Part shown: in pieces, positions 22,400-39,086 of the stretch
Numbering within the stretch: the first letter of the stretch is position 1
Layout of the letters: the number at the start of each line of letters is the position of its first letter
NCBI GenBank assembly: GCA_002104895.1
Contig: MCFG01000386.1
Span: 1-55,000, forward strand
Source of the DNA: Anaeromyces robustus
Taxonomy: Eukaryota > Neocallimastigomycota > Neocallimastigomycetes > Neocallimastigales > Neocallimastigaceae
Reading direction: 5' to 3'
DNA: 55,000 nucleotides
The notes under the pieces: model-generated
Seen by the model: the letters and a program-made list of their open reading frames with translations, nothing else
Databases searched by the model: none
Told to the model about the DNA's origin: nothing
Program-made: the position numbers and the translations under genes

Positions 22400-25107
22400 A
22401 TGGCATATCAAAGAAGTTTATATTCTTGTAATGATTTTTCAAACACCGCTAATCAAAACCAAATGTCATACATTAATACTCAACCAAAAGGTAATGAATA
22501 TTCCAATATACCAAGTCAATACTCTTCTTCTTGTCCTCAATTAAATATTAATTATCAACAACAACAAAATTTATGTATTAACCAAAATACTCAGTTGCAA
22601 CAAAAGCAGTTACACTATAAGCAACCACCAAATGCTTATAATAGTCTAAATAGAAATGGTCAGTCTTACGTTATTTCAAATAAGATAACACCTTCTTCTT
22701 CAACATCTTTTCCGATATTATCTGTATCAAATCAATCATCCTTTGGTCCAACAAGAAGACAGCAAATACCCCCACAATCGAATATTCATCATAATAACGG
22801 ATTTTCGACAATTACCCCTTCTCCAGATCAGGATGTTGTAATGCCTTTACCTGTATACAATTCTAATAATAATCTTAATAATAATAATCCTAATAATAAT
22901 AATAATGAGATAATCATGAATTCAACATCAATGGTTCAAAATATGAATTGTCCAATTGATACTCAACATTATATACAAAAGCAATTACCTCCATCTCAAG
23001 CTCATAAAAAATCAAAAATTCATCAACAATCAAATCATCACCATCCTCAGATTCAACAACATAAACATCAGCAACAACAAACATGGGGTCCATTTGTCGT
23101 TGAAGATGATAATGAATTAGTTAATGTTGATGAATATGCTGAAGATATTTTAGAATATTTAAAGAATCAAGAGGTAATATAAAAAAATTATAATAAAATA
23201 ATAAAGCGAAAAAAATTAAATGAAATAATTAATAATTATTATTACATTTATGAACTATTTAAAAACTAATATATCAATTTTATTTTTAAATTAATTTATA
23301 TATATTTTTGTTTTATTAAATTAAATTAAATTAAATTAAATTAAATTATATAGTTATGTACTATGCCTGAAGCAAATTATATGGCTTATCAAAATGAAAT
23401 TACAAATGATATGCGTCGTATATTAATTGAATGGTTAATTGAAGTTCATGGTGAATATGATTTAAAACCAGAAACACTTTATTTAACAATTAATTTAATA
23501 GATAGATACCTCTCAAAAAGAATTGTACCAAAATCTGATTTCCAATTATTAGGTGTTACCGCATTGTGGGTAGCAGCTAAATATGAAGAAGCTCATGGAA
23601 AGATACCATCATTAAGCCAAATGAAATTTATATGTTGCAAATATTATGAAGAACCAGAATTTATTCAAATGGAAATGCGTTTATTAGAAGAAATGAATTT
23701 TTCAATTGGTCACCCAACTCCAGAAGCTTTTTTAAAATTACAACTTTTAATGTCAAATTATGAACGTACTACTAGACCAGCTATTAAATATTTAGCTAGA
23801 TATATTATGGAAACCTCTTTAATTGATTACAATTTTATTAGATTTACCCCATCTGTAATTTCACAATCAAGTATAATATTAGCTGTTAATATTTTAGATC
23901 AAAAATCATGGGTAAATATATATATATATATATAACTATGAAAGTTTTTTTTTTTTTATTGATAGAAAAATAAGTAATATTGTATTAATTTTTTTTTTAT
24001 CTATTCATTTTTTTTTATTATAGACATATATAAATGATGATTTATGGGATTGTGTTAGATCGTTAATTGAAAAAATGATTGATCCTCCAAAGAGTATATA
24101 TACCAAATATTCATCATCTAAATATATGAGAACTAGTGTAATTGCTAAACAATTAATAATGAGGTAAAATAATATGTAAAATTATATATATATATTTATT
24201 TATTTAGAAGAACCAACAATAATTAAATATTATTTTATTTATATATTAATTATATTCTTTTTTTTTTTTTTTTTTTTAAATATTGTTATAACAATATAGT
24301 AATCCAAAATTTAAAAATTTAACTACTCAAAATTTTGATTCAAATTCTTTATCTTCAATCCCTATACCATCATCAACATCAATTCAAATATTGACTACAA
24401 CGTCAAATTCAGTATCAGTAACTGATTCATCGGATCAAAAGAATAGTAAAAGTAATAAACCACTGACTACTACTTTTACTATTATAACAACATCAACTAC
24501 ATCTCCAAGAGATAATATGTCTATTGAAATGGAACAATATGATAATGAATATATATCAAATAATTCAATGCCAACCCCTCCTAAAGAAACATTATTATCA
24601 ACGACACCATCAATGATGATAAATAATGCTTCAATACCAACTTCAAATCAAACTATACCACCTTTTACATCATCATATAATACCATGAATAATAATCAAT
24701 GGATTAATTCTGTCAATAATATGATAAATTTAGGAAATATTAATGGAATGAATCCTATGAATCAAATAAATACCATTAATAATATAAATGGAATAAATAC
24801 ATTAAATAACATGAATAATATTAACCACAGAAATCAAAGAAATTCAATAGGAAGAATGAGCATAATTAATACAATGAGAAATGTGAATATGATAAATGAT
24901 GGAAAATGTTCAAATAATGATAGTTTGATAGATGATATTAAAAAAGTAAATATCATGAATATGAATAGAATGAATAATAAAAATATGAATATGGATATAT
25001 CAGATATTAATATAAAACAATACCCAGGAAAGTCAACTGGAAAAATATATACAGTGATGAATAATAATATGAATACCAAAATTAATAATTATAATTCAAA
25101 TGCTTAA
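22400..25107 (+). CDS. Cyclin (Cln/Puc1-like or B-type)
   Basis: Cell-cycle cyclin, the regulatory subunit of a cyclin-dependent kinase. Exons are 22400-23173, 23354-23911, 24024-24163 and 24300-25107, with phases that join cleanly to give 759 residues. Residues 1-235 are Gln/Asn/Pro/Ser-rich. YAEDILEYLKNQE then leads into the first cyclin box with MRRILIEWLIEVH (about residues 278-290), SKRIVPKSDFQLLGVTALWV and FSIGHPTPEAFLK; the second fold runs to about 490. The SKR..P....QL.G..ALW.AAKYE and GHPTPEA blocks recall fungal Cln/Puc1-type G1 cyclins more than classic B cyclins, but this is a judgement by eye. There is no RxxL destruction box or KEN box in the N-terminus. The last 270 residues are a Ser/Thr/Asn/Met-rich tail of NxxxMN-like imperfect repeats, perhaps for turnover control. 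Confidence 0.9.
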
Positions 25108-25196
25108 ATAATTTCTTTAAAAAATACATTTTAATAAAAAAAATTTAGATAACATAATTAAGAAAAAGCAAATATACTAATAATGATTAAAAAAAA

Positions 25197-25345
25197 AATT
25201 GAAAAAGTTAAAAAAAAAAAAACTAAAAATAATATAAAAAAATTAATCAAAAAAAAAAAAAAAAAAAAAAATAAAAGTAAAATTAAAAAAAAAAAATAAT
25301 CAAAAAAAAAAAAAAAAAAAAAAAAAAAGAAACCAAACGAAAATA

Positions 25346-25389
<44 letters not shown>

Positions 25390-25418
25390 AAAATCATATA
25401 ATTAAAAAAAAAAAAAAA
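25197..25418. repeat. Poly-A-rich tract
   Basis: Over 200 bp that is almost entirely A on the plus strand, with runs of up to about 38 A interrupted by single T, C or G bases. It lies about 90 bp past the cyclin stop codon. Confidence 0.9.
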
Positions 25419-26008
25419 GTAACATTAATATTTTAATATATGTAATTTTTTTTATCCCTTTTATATTTAAATTTTGTTTAATTTATTAATTTATTTATTC
25501 ATTAATTAATTTATTTATTTATTTTTTTTTTTCATTTCAAAAATTTAATTAAAATCTTGATACTTTATAACCTATTAATTAATCTTAATATTATTATAAT
25601 TCATTATATATTCAATTTATTTAAATATATTATACCTTTTTTTTTTTTTTTCTTTTTTCTTTAATAAATTATTTAATTATAAATGCATAAATATTTAATG
25701 GGATTAAAAAAATGATTATTAATAAATAAAAAATAAAATAACAATATATAATATGGTTTTTAAAATAAATATATATTATAAAGAACAAATATATGTATAA
25801 TTTTTGCTTTTTAAAAAGATATTGTGTATTTAATGTTAAATCTTTGTTAAAATTTGTAATTTATATATATTATTTTTTTATATAATAAAATAATTTTTGC
25901 GTTTTGTTTTGCTATAAATTTTATAATATAAAATAAATAGTTGTATATAATTATTTAATTTGTAAATAGCAAAGCAATATAATTTTTTAATTTATAAATA
26001 GAAATAGA

Positions 26009-26221
<213 letters not shown>

Positions 26222-26506
26222 TAATTTTGTTACATATTTTTAAAATTTTTTATCAAAAAAACATGATGAAAGTAATTTATAATTATATATAATGTCAGAT
26301 ATATATGTAAGGAATTCACATTAATAATTTATAATTTTTATATTTTAAATTTAATTATGTAATAAAAATGAAGAAATATAAAATGATTATTTTTATATCT
26401 TATTATAGTATTATAAATAATTAATTTTTTTTTTTTATAGTAAATACAAAATTTCTACTCTTTTTTTTTTTTTTTTTTTTTATTATACTAATATTTAAAT
26501 AAGATA

Positions 26507-28686
<2,180 letters not shown>

Positions 28687-29020
28687 TTTTATTAATATAT
28701 TTTATTTATTTATTTATTTATTTATTATTATTATTATTATATATGTATATACATTTTTTATGATATTTAATTAATATATATGTTATTTATATTTTTATAA
28801 TAATCATAATTTTAGTGAAAGTTTTTGTAAATAAAAATTCATAAATTAATTTTAAAATAAGTAATTGTAACCTCATTATTATTAGTTAAGACTTTTATAT
28901 GTCATAAAAAAAAAAAAAAAAAAAAAGCTTTTTTAAATAGTATATTATAAAAAAAATAATGTAAAAAAAGTAAAACACAAAAAACAAACAAACAAACTAA
29001 CAAACAAACCAAAACCAAAA

Positions 29021-29090
29021 TCAAAATCAAAATCAAAATCAAAATCAAAATCAAAATCAAAATCAAAATCAAGATCAAAATCAAAATCAA
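29021..29090. repeat. (TCAAAA)n hexanucleotide array
   Basis: Eleven to twelve TCAAAA units with one A-to-G change near 29072, flanked by CAAA-type repeats. It is strand-asymmetric, with no G on the plus strand except that change. Confidence 0.9.
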
Positions 29091-29339
29091 AAACACAAAT
29101 AAATAAACAAAAAAGCATTCAATCAAATAAATTAACAAACATCAAACAACAAACAACAGACAAAATCAAAAAACGAACAAACAAAAAAAAAAAAAATAGA
29201 TTATAGATAATTTTATATCTATTACTGATTACTTATAGATTTATATTATATTATTTTATAAAATGTTTATAAATTATTAAATAAATGAATGAATATATAT
29301 ATATATATCAAAAATATAAAAAAATTAAAATAATAATAA

Positions 29340-29342
29340 TAA

Positions 29343-29406
<64 letters not shown>
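29340..29406. repeat. (AAT)n microsatellite
   Basis: About 22 AAT units. Confidence 0.9.
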
Positions 29407-29408
<2 letters not shown>

Positions 29409-29605
29409 GAATATTAATATATATATATATATATATAATTAGTTTTTTATTTTTTTTTTTATTTTTTATAATATTTTATTTTATTATGTTTTATATTTTA
29501 TTTTATTATGTTTTATTATATTTTTAAATAGGTTTATATTAAATTTATAGTGTATAGTTTTCATTATAATATATATTATTATTTTTATAATTGTCATTTT
29601 AATTA

Positions 29606-31460
<1,855 letters not shown>

Positions 31461-31830
31461 TATATTTATATATATATATAATATAATATTTAAAAATTTA
31501 TTTTTAAATTTTTTTTTTCTTCATTTTTATATTTTATATTAAATTATAAAAAACTTTTAATAAAGTTTTTTATTTTTATGTTACATAAAAATTTTTGAAC
31601 AAACTTTATTAAAATTCTTTTATAATTTAATGTTAATTAAATAATAGTTAATATTGATAAATTGAAAGAATTATATCAGAAAAAAAAAAAGTACTGCATT
31701 AAGTTGCCATGCCAAGCAGTGATACACTTTATTATAAAATATGAATATTTTTAATAAAAAACAAATATTTTTAATTTTTTTTTGTAAAAAAAAAAAAAAA
31801 AAAATATAATAAAATTAAAAATATTACAGA

Positions 31831-31870
<40 letters not shown>

Positions 31871-32533
31871 TTTCAAAAATACTTTAATTTAAAAATATTA
31901 TATGATTTAATAATTATTTATAATATATATTGATTATATATTATAAATAAAGAAATAAAAATTCACACATGTTTAGATTTATTATTATTTCTTTTTTTAA
32001 TAATAATTAATGTTTATTTTTTATTACTATTTTTTATTATTATTCTTTATTATTATTTTTTATGAAATGGATATAATAGGATTATTTCTTTTTTAAACAA
32101 AGATATAATTAAATTGTTAGAATTAAAAAAAAAAAATTAATGAAAAAAAAGTTAAACTGATAGAATTAATAAATTTTTTTTAAAAAAAAAAGATGAAAAA
32201 ATTAAAAAAGAAATAAGTAAAAAAAAAAAAAAAGATAAATTATTATTTATAAATTCTAAATAGGAAAAAATAAATAAATTATACATATATTATTACTATT
32301 ATTATTATTACTATTACTATCATATTATAATATTATAATATATATATATTTTAATTAGTTATTAGATTATGTGCATTAAAACTGAATAAATATAAGTAAT
32401 TTTTATTATTGTTATTATTGATATTATTATTATTCCTACTTCTTTTAATTCTCTCTATACAATTATCATTATTATGATTGACTTTCTATATATACATAAT
32501 TTATTTTGTTTTATTATTATTTTTTTTTTAAGT
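31461..32533. other. AT-rich intergenic DNA
   Basis: The 5' flank of the LIM gene and 3' flank of the GT4 gene. A-runs at 31681-31690, 31786-31803 and 31833-31869, and a mildly complex 31690-31730 stretch (CATTAAGTTGCCATGCCAAG) with no recognised identity. No gene seen. Confidence 0.6.
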
Positions 32534-35500
32534 TTATTCAAATGATGATTTTGATTTTTTATGAGCATATAACCATCCAAGCCATAATACTTGTTCATGT
32601 TGTCTCCAATATTTAGCAATAGAAAAGGTTTGAATTGTACGTTCTCTTAATTGTAAACCTAATTTTCTACGTTTTTCACGAACATCTTTTTTACACATAC
32701 GTTTTTCAACAGCTTCTGGTCCTTTAGCTAATAAATCATCTAAACGAACTACTGGTGCATTAGGATCAATTAATTGTTCTAATCCATCAGACATTGTTAA
32801 TACTCTTAATTCACCAAGGGCAAGTTGTCTGGCTTTCGCTGGTGGTGCAATAGCACCATATACAACACCAGTTGAAAGATCTGAAATAACTTCTCTAGAA
32901 CCACCTACATCAGTACATACAACAGGTAAACCACAAAGACCAGCTTCACCTAAAGCTAATGGTAGACCTTCTGTAATAGATGAATTAACAAAGATCCAAC
33001 CTGCTGGTAATACATCAGATGGACTACCTAAACCTTTAAGAATAACCTTTCCTTGTAAATTCAAAGAAGAAATGAGGTTTTCACTTTCAGCAGCATATGC
33101 AGCATCCTTTTCTTTACTACCATAAATATAAAGCTGATAATTTTGAATATGTAATTGATTAACAATAACATTAGCAGCATAGATAGCATTATGAATATCT
33201 TTAACTGGTGAAACGTGTGAAAGCATAACTGCTAATGGTGTATTATTCTCAAGTTCAGGTTTAGGTTTAAATCTTGCTACATTCATACCATTGACAACTG
33301 GGTAAATACGTCTAGATATATCAATTTTTTGTTTATCATCATTATATTTACCTCCACCTAACCATTTTTCCCAATCGACATTTTGAATACTTGTACATGG
33401 GTTAACATAATCTGCTTTAACAAATACTAATCGACATACTAATCTAGTAATACCAACTAATCCCATTTGAACAAATCTTGGCATAGCTTCAGCTGTACAT
33501 AAACCAAATAATCTTTCTCTCCATAAAATACCATGATCCCATACAATTAAGGTTGATTTATTAATAGCTTTAGAAATAATACCTAAAATAGCTTGAATAC
33601 CATGATGGGAAACATGAACTACTGGAATTTTTGGTAATGTAGCCGATAATGGTAATAATAAACGAGTAAGTAATGAGAATAACATATCAATTTCTTTTAA
33701 GGTTGGCATTTCTAACAATATTGTGTCCTTTTTCTTATATCTCTTTTTAGAACATTCAATCCATGTAGCAATCCATGTTTGTTGGGTGGAAGCGTGATTC
33801 CAACTTTTAACCCAATCACATTTTTGGAAGTACAAATACATATCAACAAATAATTCTTCATATTCTGTTAATTTATTACTATCAAGTTCATCATCTGCTA
33901 TAGCATTAATTAATTGATAAACCATTGGAACAAATACTGAATTAATAAGACTATCTTTAGTAGCAAGTTTTTTCTTTCTTAAAGTTCTGAAATCTAAGTT
34001 TCTGTAAATATTTTCATCTGGAGAAGAGAAATCTACATCCCATAATGGTAAATAGGTAATAGAAGATATATTTCTTTCAATTTGGTAATCACGTTGTACA
34101 GCTTCTGCTGACCCAATTTCGACAAATGCAGTCCAACGAATTCTAGAAAGATAATCAATTAAATCTCTTCTACAACTACCTACACCACCACCACCGGTTG
34201 GCCAAGTACCACTATCTAAGTTCATAACTGGAAGAATTTCATTATCTTGACGAACAGATTGTCTACCAACTCTAACCCCATCACCACCAGTACCAAGAGC
34301 ATCTAAATCTGAGAATTTAATATGTAAGTTTGTACGAGTGGTTGGATTATCTGACACAACTAAGATAACATCTAAAATTTCTTTAAATTCCATTAATGAA
34401 GCTTGAGCTTCTTCTTTCTTTCCTCTATCACGAGCTTTCCAATAGTTTCTTAATACTGGTTCTTCTCTTAATAAATGTTCATCAACATCTCTTGCAAATA
34501 CACCTTCAATTTTATTAGCTCTCCAATAAGTCCATAACTCTTGTCTACCACGAGTAGTACCAAATGGAGCAGCATAAATATACTTATGACGACCTTGTCT
34601 TGAAAGGAAACCTTTAGTGGTTGATTTTAAATCATGTGTTAATAATTCATTATAAACGTAGAAGGAAGATGGTGGTAATCTTGGAAGTAATTTCAAAGGA
34701 TCTTGTGCAACTTCAGTTGGTGTTGAAATTGGAATTGACATACCTGTTTCTTGATTTAATAAAATAGTATTAAGTCTTGTGTGTTGTGGGTGAGAATAAT
34801 CAAATTCTGTAATGTATACTTGTTTTTGTTGATCTAATCTTCTGAATTCTACACGTGAGAATTTTGGTGATGAACCACTTGTAGTGTTATCAATTCTCCA
34901 ACCGGCAGCAAAATATGTTACCATTAACCATCTATCTTGTGGACATTGATATGAAGCATATTTTGGAACAGGGTGAGTAGATGCTGTATCTGACAATTCA
35001 TAGACATAACTTACATGAATATCAACAATTTTACCTTCATCGTTTTTAACCTTTAAATAAAGCATAGATGATAAACTAGCAATATTTGAAGCGAATAAAC
35101 GGGTTTCAATTAAATTTTCATGATTTTTCAAATCTTTTGTTTTAGGATCAACTTCACCTTCAAATACAAAACCTTGTCTTGGGAAGAAGGAAGTACTATC
35201 AGGATAGGAATAAATTCTTGTTTGAGTTATATTTCCTTTATTATCTAAATCAAATTCATGAGTTAATTGATTACTACTAGCAACGAAATAACCTCTGCTA
35301 AGTGGTGTATCTTTTTCAGTCGGTCTCCAATTAGGTGGTTTAGGTCCATTATATCTTTCAGCAATAATTGTATTACCTTCATGTTTTAAGAAACTAACCA
35401 TTGTATTTAAAGCAGAGTTAAATGAATCTACACGTTCTAATTTACCATCACGACCAAAGAATTGTTCTCTGAACAAACCACGACTCATAGAGTTAATTAA

Positions 35501-36081
35501 AGTTGTTGTTTCAGCTTTGTGGTTTAAGTAAAAATCTTTTGTTAATATCCATACTAATCTTCTTGTTACACTATAGATACAAGAGAAGAATAATTTAATT
35601 ACATCTGGAATACTAATACCACTTAATTCACGGCCAAAACGTGAATCTCCTGTTAATGCCATGAAAAATACAAGGAAAAATTCTTCAAACTTTAATCGTA
35701 ATACTTCACTAAATGGTCGTTTTTCAACTTCAGTATTATTTTGAGAATGTCTCATAGTATATCCACGTTTAATAGTTGGATTACGTCTAAATGGATCTAA
35801 CGTATTCATATGAACAGCAAATGAGAATCTACGTAATTTTTTCAAAGAATCACTTGTAGCTGTAACTTTTGGATTCTTATATTGTTTAACAATATGTGAA
35901 GCAATAGTACGTGAAATATAAAGTGAAAATACATTAATTGCAACAATTTGTCTTATTGTAACTGATGAATTATTGTGAATATCACGGAAAATTGCCATAA
36001 GATCTCTTGGGATAGAATCAAGGAAATTACTAAATCTATTATCATTATATTTACAATTTTTTTTCTATAATAATTATGAAA

Positions 36082-36113
<32 letters not shown>

Positions 36114-38861
36114 AAATAAATAAATAAATAAATAAAAAAATTATATATATATTATAAATTAATAAAGAAGTATTACTTAATAAACTAAACTATTAAAAAA
36201 TATATATATAATTTTTCTTTTTTAAAACTTACAATTTTAAAAGCAGCTAAAGCATCTTCCCAATTACCAGCCCATCTAACAAACCATATTCTTGATTGTT
36301 GAGATAATAAAGGCCAGAATTTATCAACATTAAGACCTAGTGCACCTTTTTCAGTATTTACATTAACCGTTCCCATTAATAATTGACTTAATTGTAATTT
36401 ATTAGAATTTTTAATTTGATAAAGCATACGACTAGGAAGTGTATCTAAAATATTTGGTAATGGTAAAAGTAAAAATTCAGCAACACATGATTCAGCATGT
36501 GTATATCCACATGCAGTTTCACAAAATTCATGAAGTATAGCTGTTCCGATCCAAAGTAGATTTTCATGACTTAATTCATCTGAAACAATACCCATAGATT
36601 GAGTAACAAAAGTAAAAACATGTAAAATTCCTGATTCATCAATTAAAGAAGTAGCAGCATAAGAATGACCTGCTATAACTAAATCATTTTCAGGTACTAG
36701 ATGAACTCTAATATGATTATCTTCTAAATTTCTAATAATATCATTAATAATAGTGGTAGAATAAGGTATACATGATCTGATAATATGATGTTTTGGTAAT
36801 GCTATTAAATTTTTATTACACTGTTTTAATATTTCTATTAATTTATGCTTCGATGAATTATTCATTTGTTCATAACCTTTTTTCAATGCCATTGTAACAA
36901 ATGTATTTAATGTTTTTTCGGAAAGAGAATCATTTTTTTCATTTATAAACTTTTGTCCAGATGATGCTAAATGTGGTGAAAGTGTAACATTGTAGTGAAC
37001 ACTACTAAATGTTTCATGAATATATAAGAAAATACATGATAGAGCAAAGAGCCAACCACTCATTTGTGTTGATGCTACAATATACCATTGTGCACCAAAT
37101 ACCCTAGACATCACTATTGAATAACCAATTGTCATAACAACAATAAACATTAAACAATAATTCAATTTAACTTCACTTTCATTTGTTTGGAAGAATAACT
37201 TATGGAAAAGACCAATTAAGAAACCACTATAACCTAACACTGATATACCATAAATGGATAAACCGATTTTAGAAATAGGAACAACAATAAAGTAGACACC
37301 CGTCATAAAAATGAATACAGCGAGCATAATTAATATAAATCTAAATAATTCCTTTTTATAAGCTTTTTGTTTGGCATGATTGAATTTAACAAACATTTCT
37401 TCAGCATTACATTCACCTAATCTTAATTGAGATGACGAATCTTTATGAACATCTAATAAATGAGATAATGAAATTTCTAAAAATCCAGAGCAAAGAAGCA
37501 TATAAACTGTTCCAAATAATGTACCAACAGTATATTCAGGTATACCATCACCAACCATATAAAGTACAGGTTGACCATAAGAGAATAACCATACCCATTT
37601 ATCGATGAAAATGAAAATGAAATATAATACACCAAATATAATGACAGTATTTTCAAATTCAAATAACAAATCACCTCTATTCAATTTTTCAACTTGATAT
37701 TTCTTTTTCAATTCGTTAATAGCTGCCTTTAACATGGTATCCCATTCAGTACTATATTTCTGTGGTGGAGGGTAAGTACCTGTTCTTTGTAAAAACCATT
37801 GCATTAATTCAGATTCCCTTCTTCTTTGTTTTTCTCTTTTATAAATAATTGTTGGTAAATTAGCATTTTTAGAACCTATTGCTTTTGTTACTGTATTCAT
37901 ATAATGTTCCCTGGCAGCACGTTCCCATAATCTAATTCTTTTTTCATATAATTCTTGTTCTTCATTTAAAAATGGTAATGGTTTTGGATAAGTTTTTTCA
38001 AAAAGATTTTGAATATCCGTTTCACTTGGAACATTAAGTGAAAATGGCCAATCCATATAATCTCTTGCAATACCTTTATATTTATAAGCCATATACATCC
38101 ATGAAATTGTTAAACCAACTGAATAAATAGCCCATACATATATAGTATAGTCTTGATCATTAAACGCAAAACTTGCAATACACATTGGAACAATCATAAT
38201 ACATACACCTTTTAAAGCTGATGCTGGACCTTTTGAAGTAAAAACAAGTTGAGAAGTATCTTTTAAACTTGCTAATATTGAAAAGAAGGTCATATAAAGA
38301 CAAAAAGATGTACCATAAAGGAATGAAAATAAAAATATATACCATTTAAATCCATGAGTTAAGAATAATACTAATGATAAAATAAATGATGAAACAACAT
38401 ATACAATAACTGAAAGTGAAAGTCTTCTAATAAAAGCACTAAGCATCAATGGAATAGATTTTTGGAAAAAGTAATAAGTACAAGTTCTAGCGATAGAATT
38501 AATAATACCACCTACAATCGGAAAAAGAATTAAGAAAACATAATTTAAACATTCTCTTGATTCTTTATCAATTTTATCTGTGAAGAAAATACCAGAACCA
38601 AGGAATTTTGAAAATAATAAATCAATTATAACTGGATATACAAATAAGAATGCATTTGCTAAAACTCTTGCTGAATGTTCATTTAATTCTTCATTAACAA
38701 TTTCATCCGTTACTTTTTTGAATATAGGTATTTTTTTAGCTCTAACTCTTAATGCTTTATGCATTGAATGTGATAATTGATGACTTGTTAAATCATATAA
38801 GAAATTTAAATTAGCTTGTGTAGTTGTCATTTCCAAACTAACAGCCACCTGTTACAAAAAA

Positions 38862-38928
<67 letters not shown>

Positions 38929-39047
38929 ATTAATAAATAAATAAATAAATAAATAAATTAATAAATAAATAAATAAATAAATAAATAAATTAATTAATAA
39001 ATAAATTAATAAATAAATAAATTAATGATAAAATAGTCAATTTTTTT

Positions 39048-39086
<39 letters not shown>

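Larger units (their letters stand above)
28687..29605. other. Repeat-rich intergenic DNA
   Basis: The region between the convergent PIG-C and LIM genes. It holds a (TCAAAA)n hexamer array (29021-29090), ACAA-rich flanks and an (AAT)n array (29340-29406). No gene seen. Confidence 0.65.

Noticed and set aside
25158-25397. Minus-strand ORF of Phe/Ile/Leu
   Set aside because: Translation of the poly-A tract downstream of the cyclin gene.
36185-38848. Separate membrane-protein gene
   Set aside because: Its apparent start is really an exon beginning right after a CAG acceptor (GTG-GCT-GTT), and both ends have splice sites in phase with neighbouring exons.
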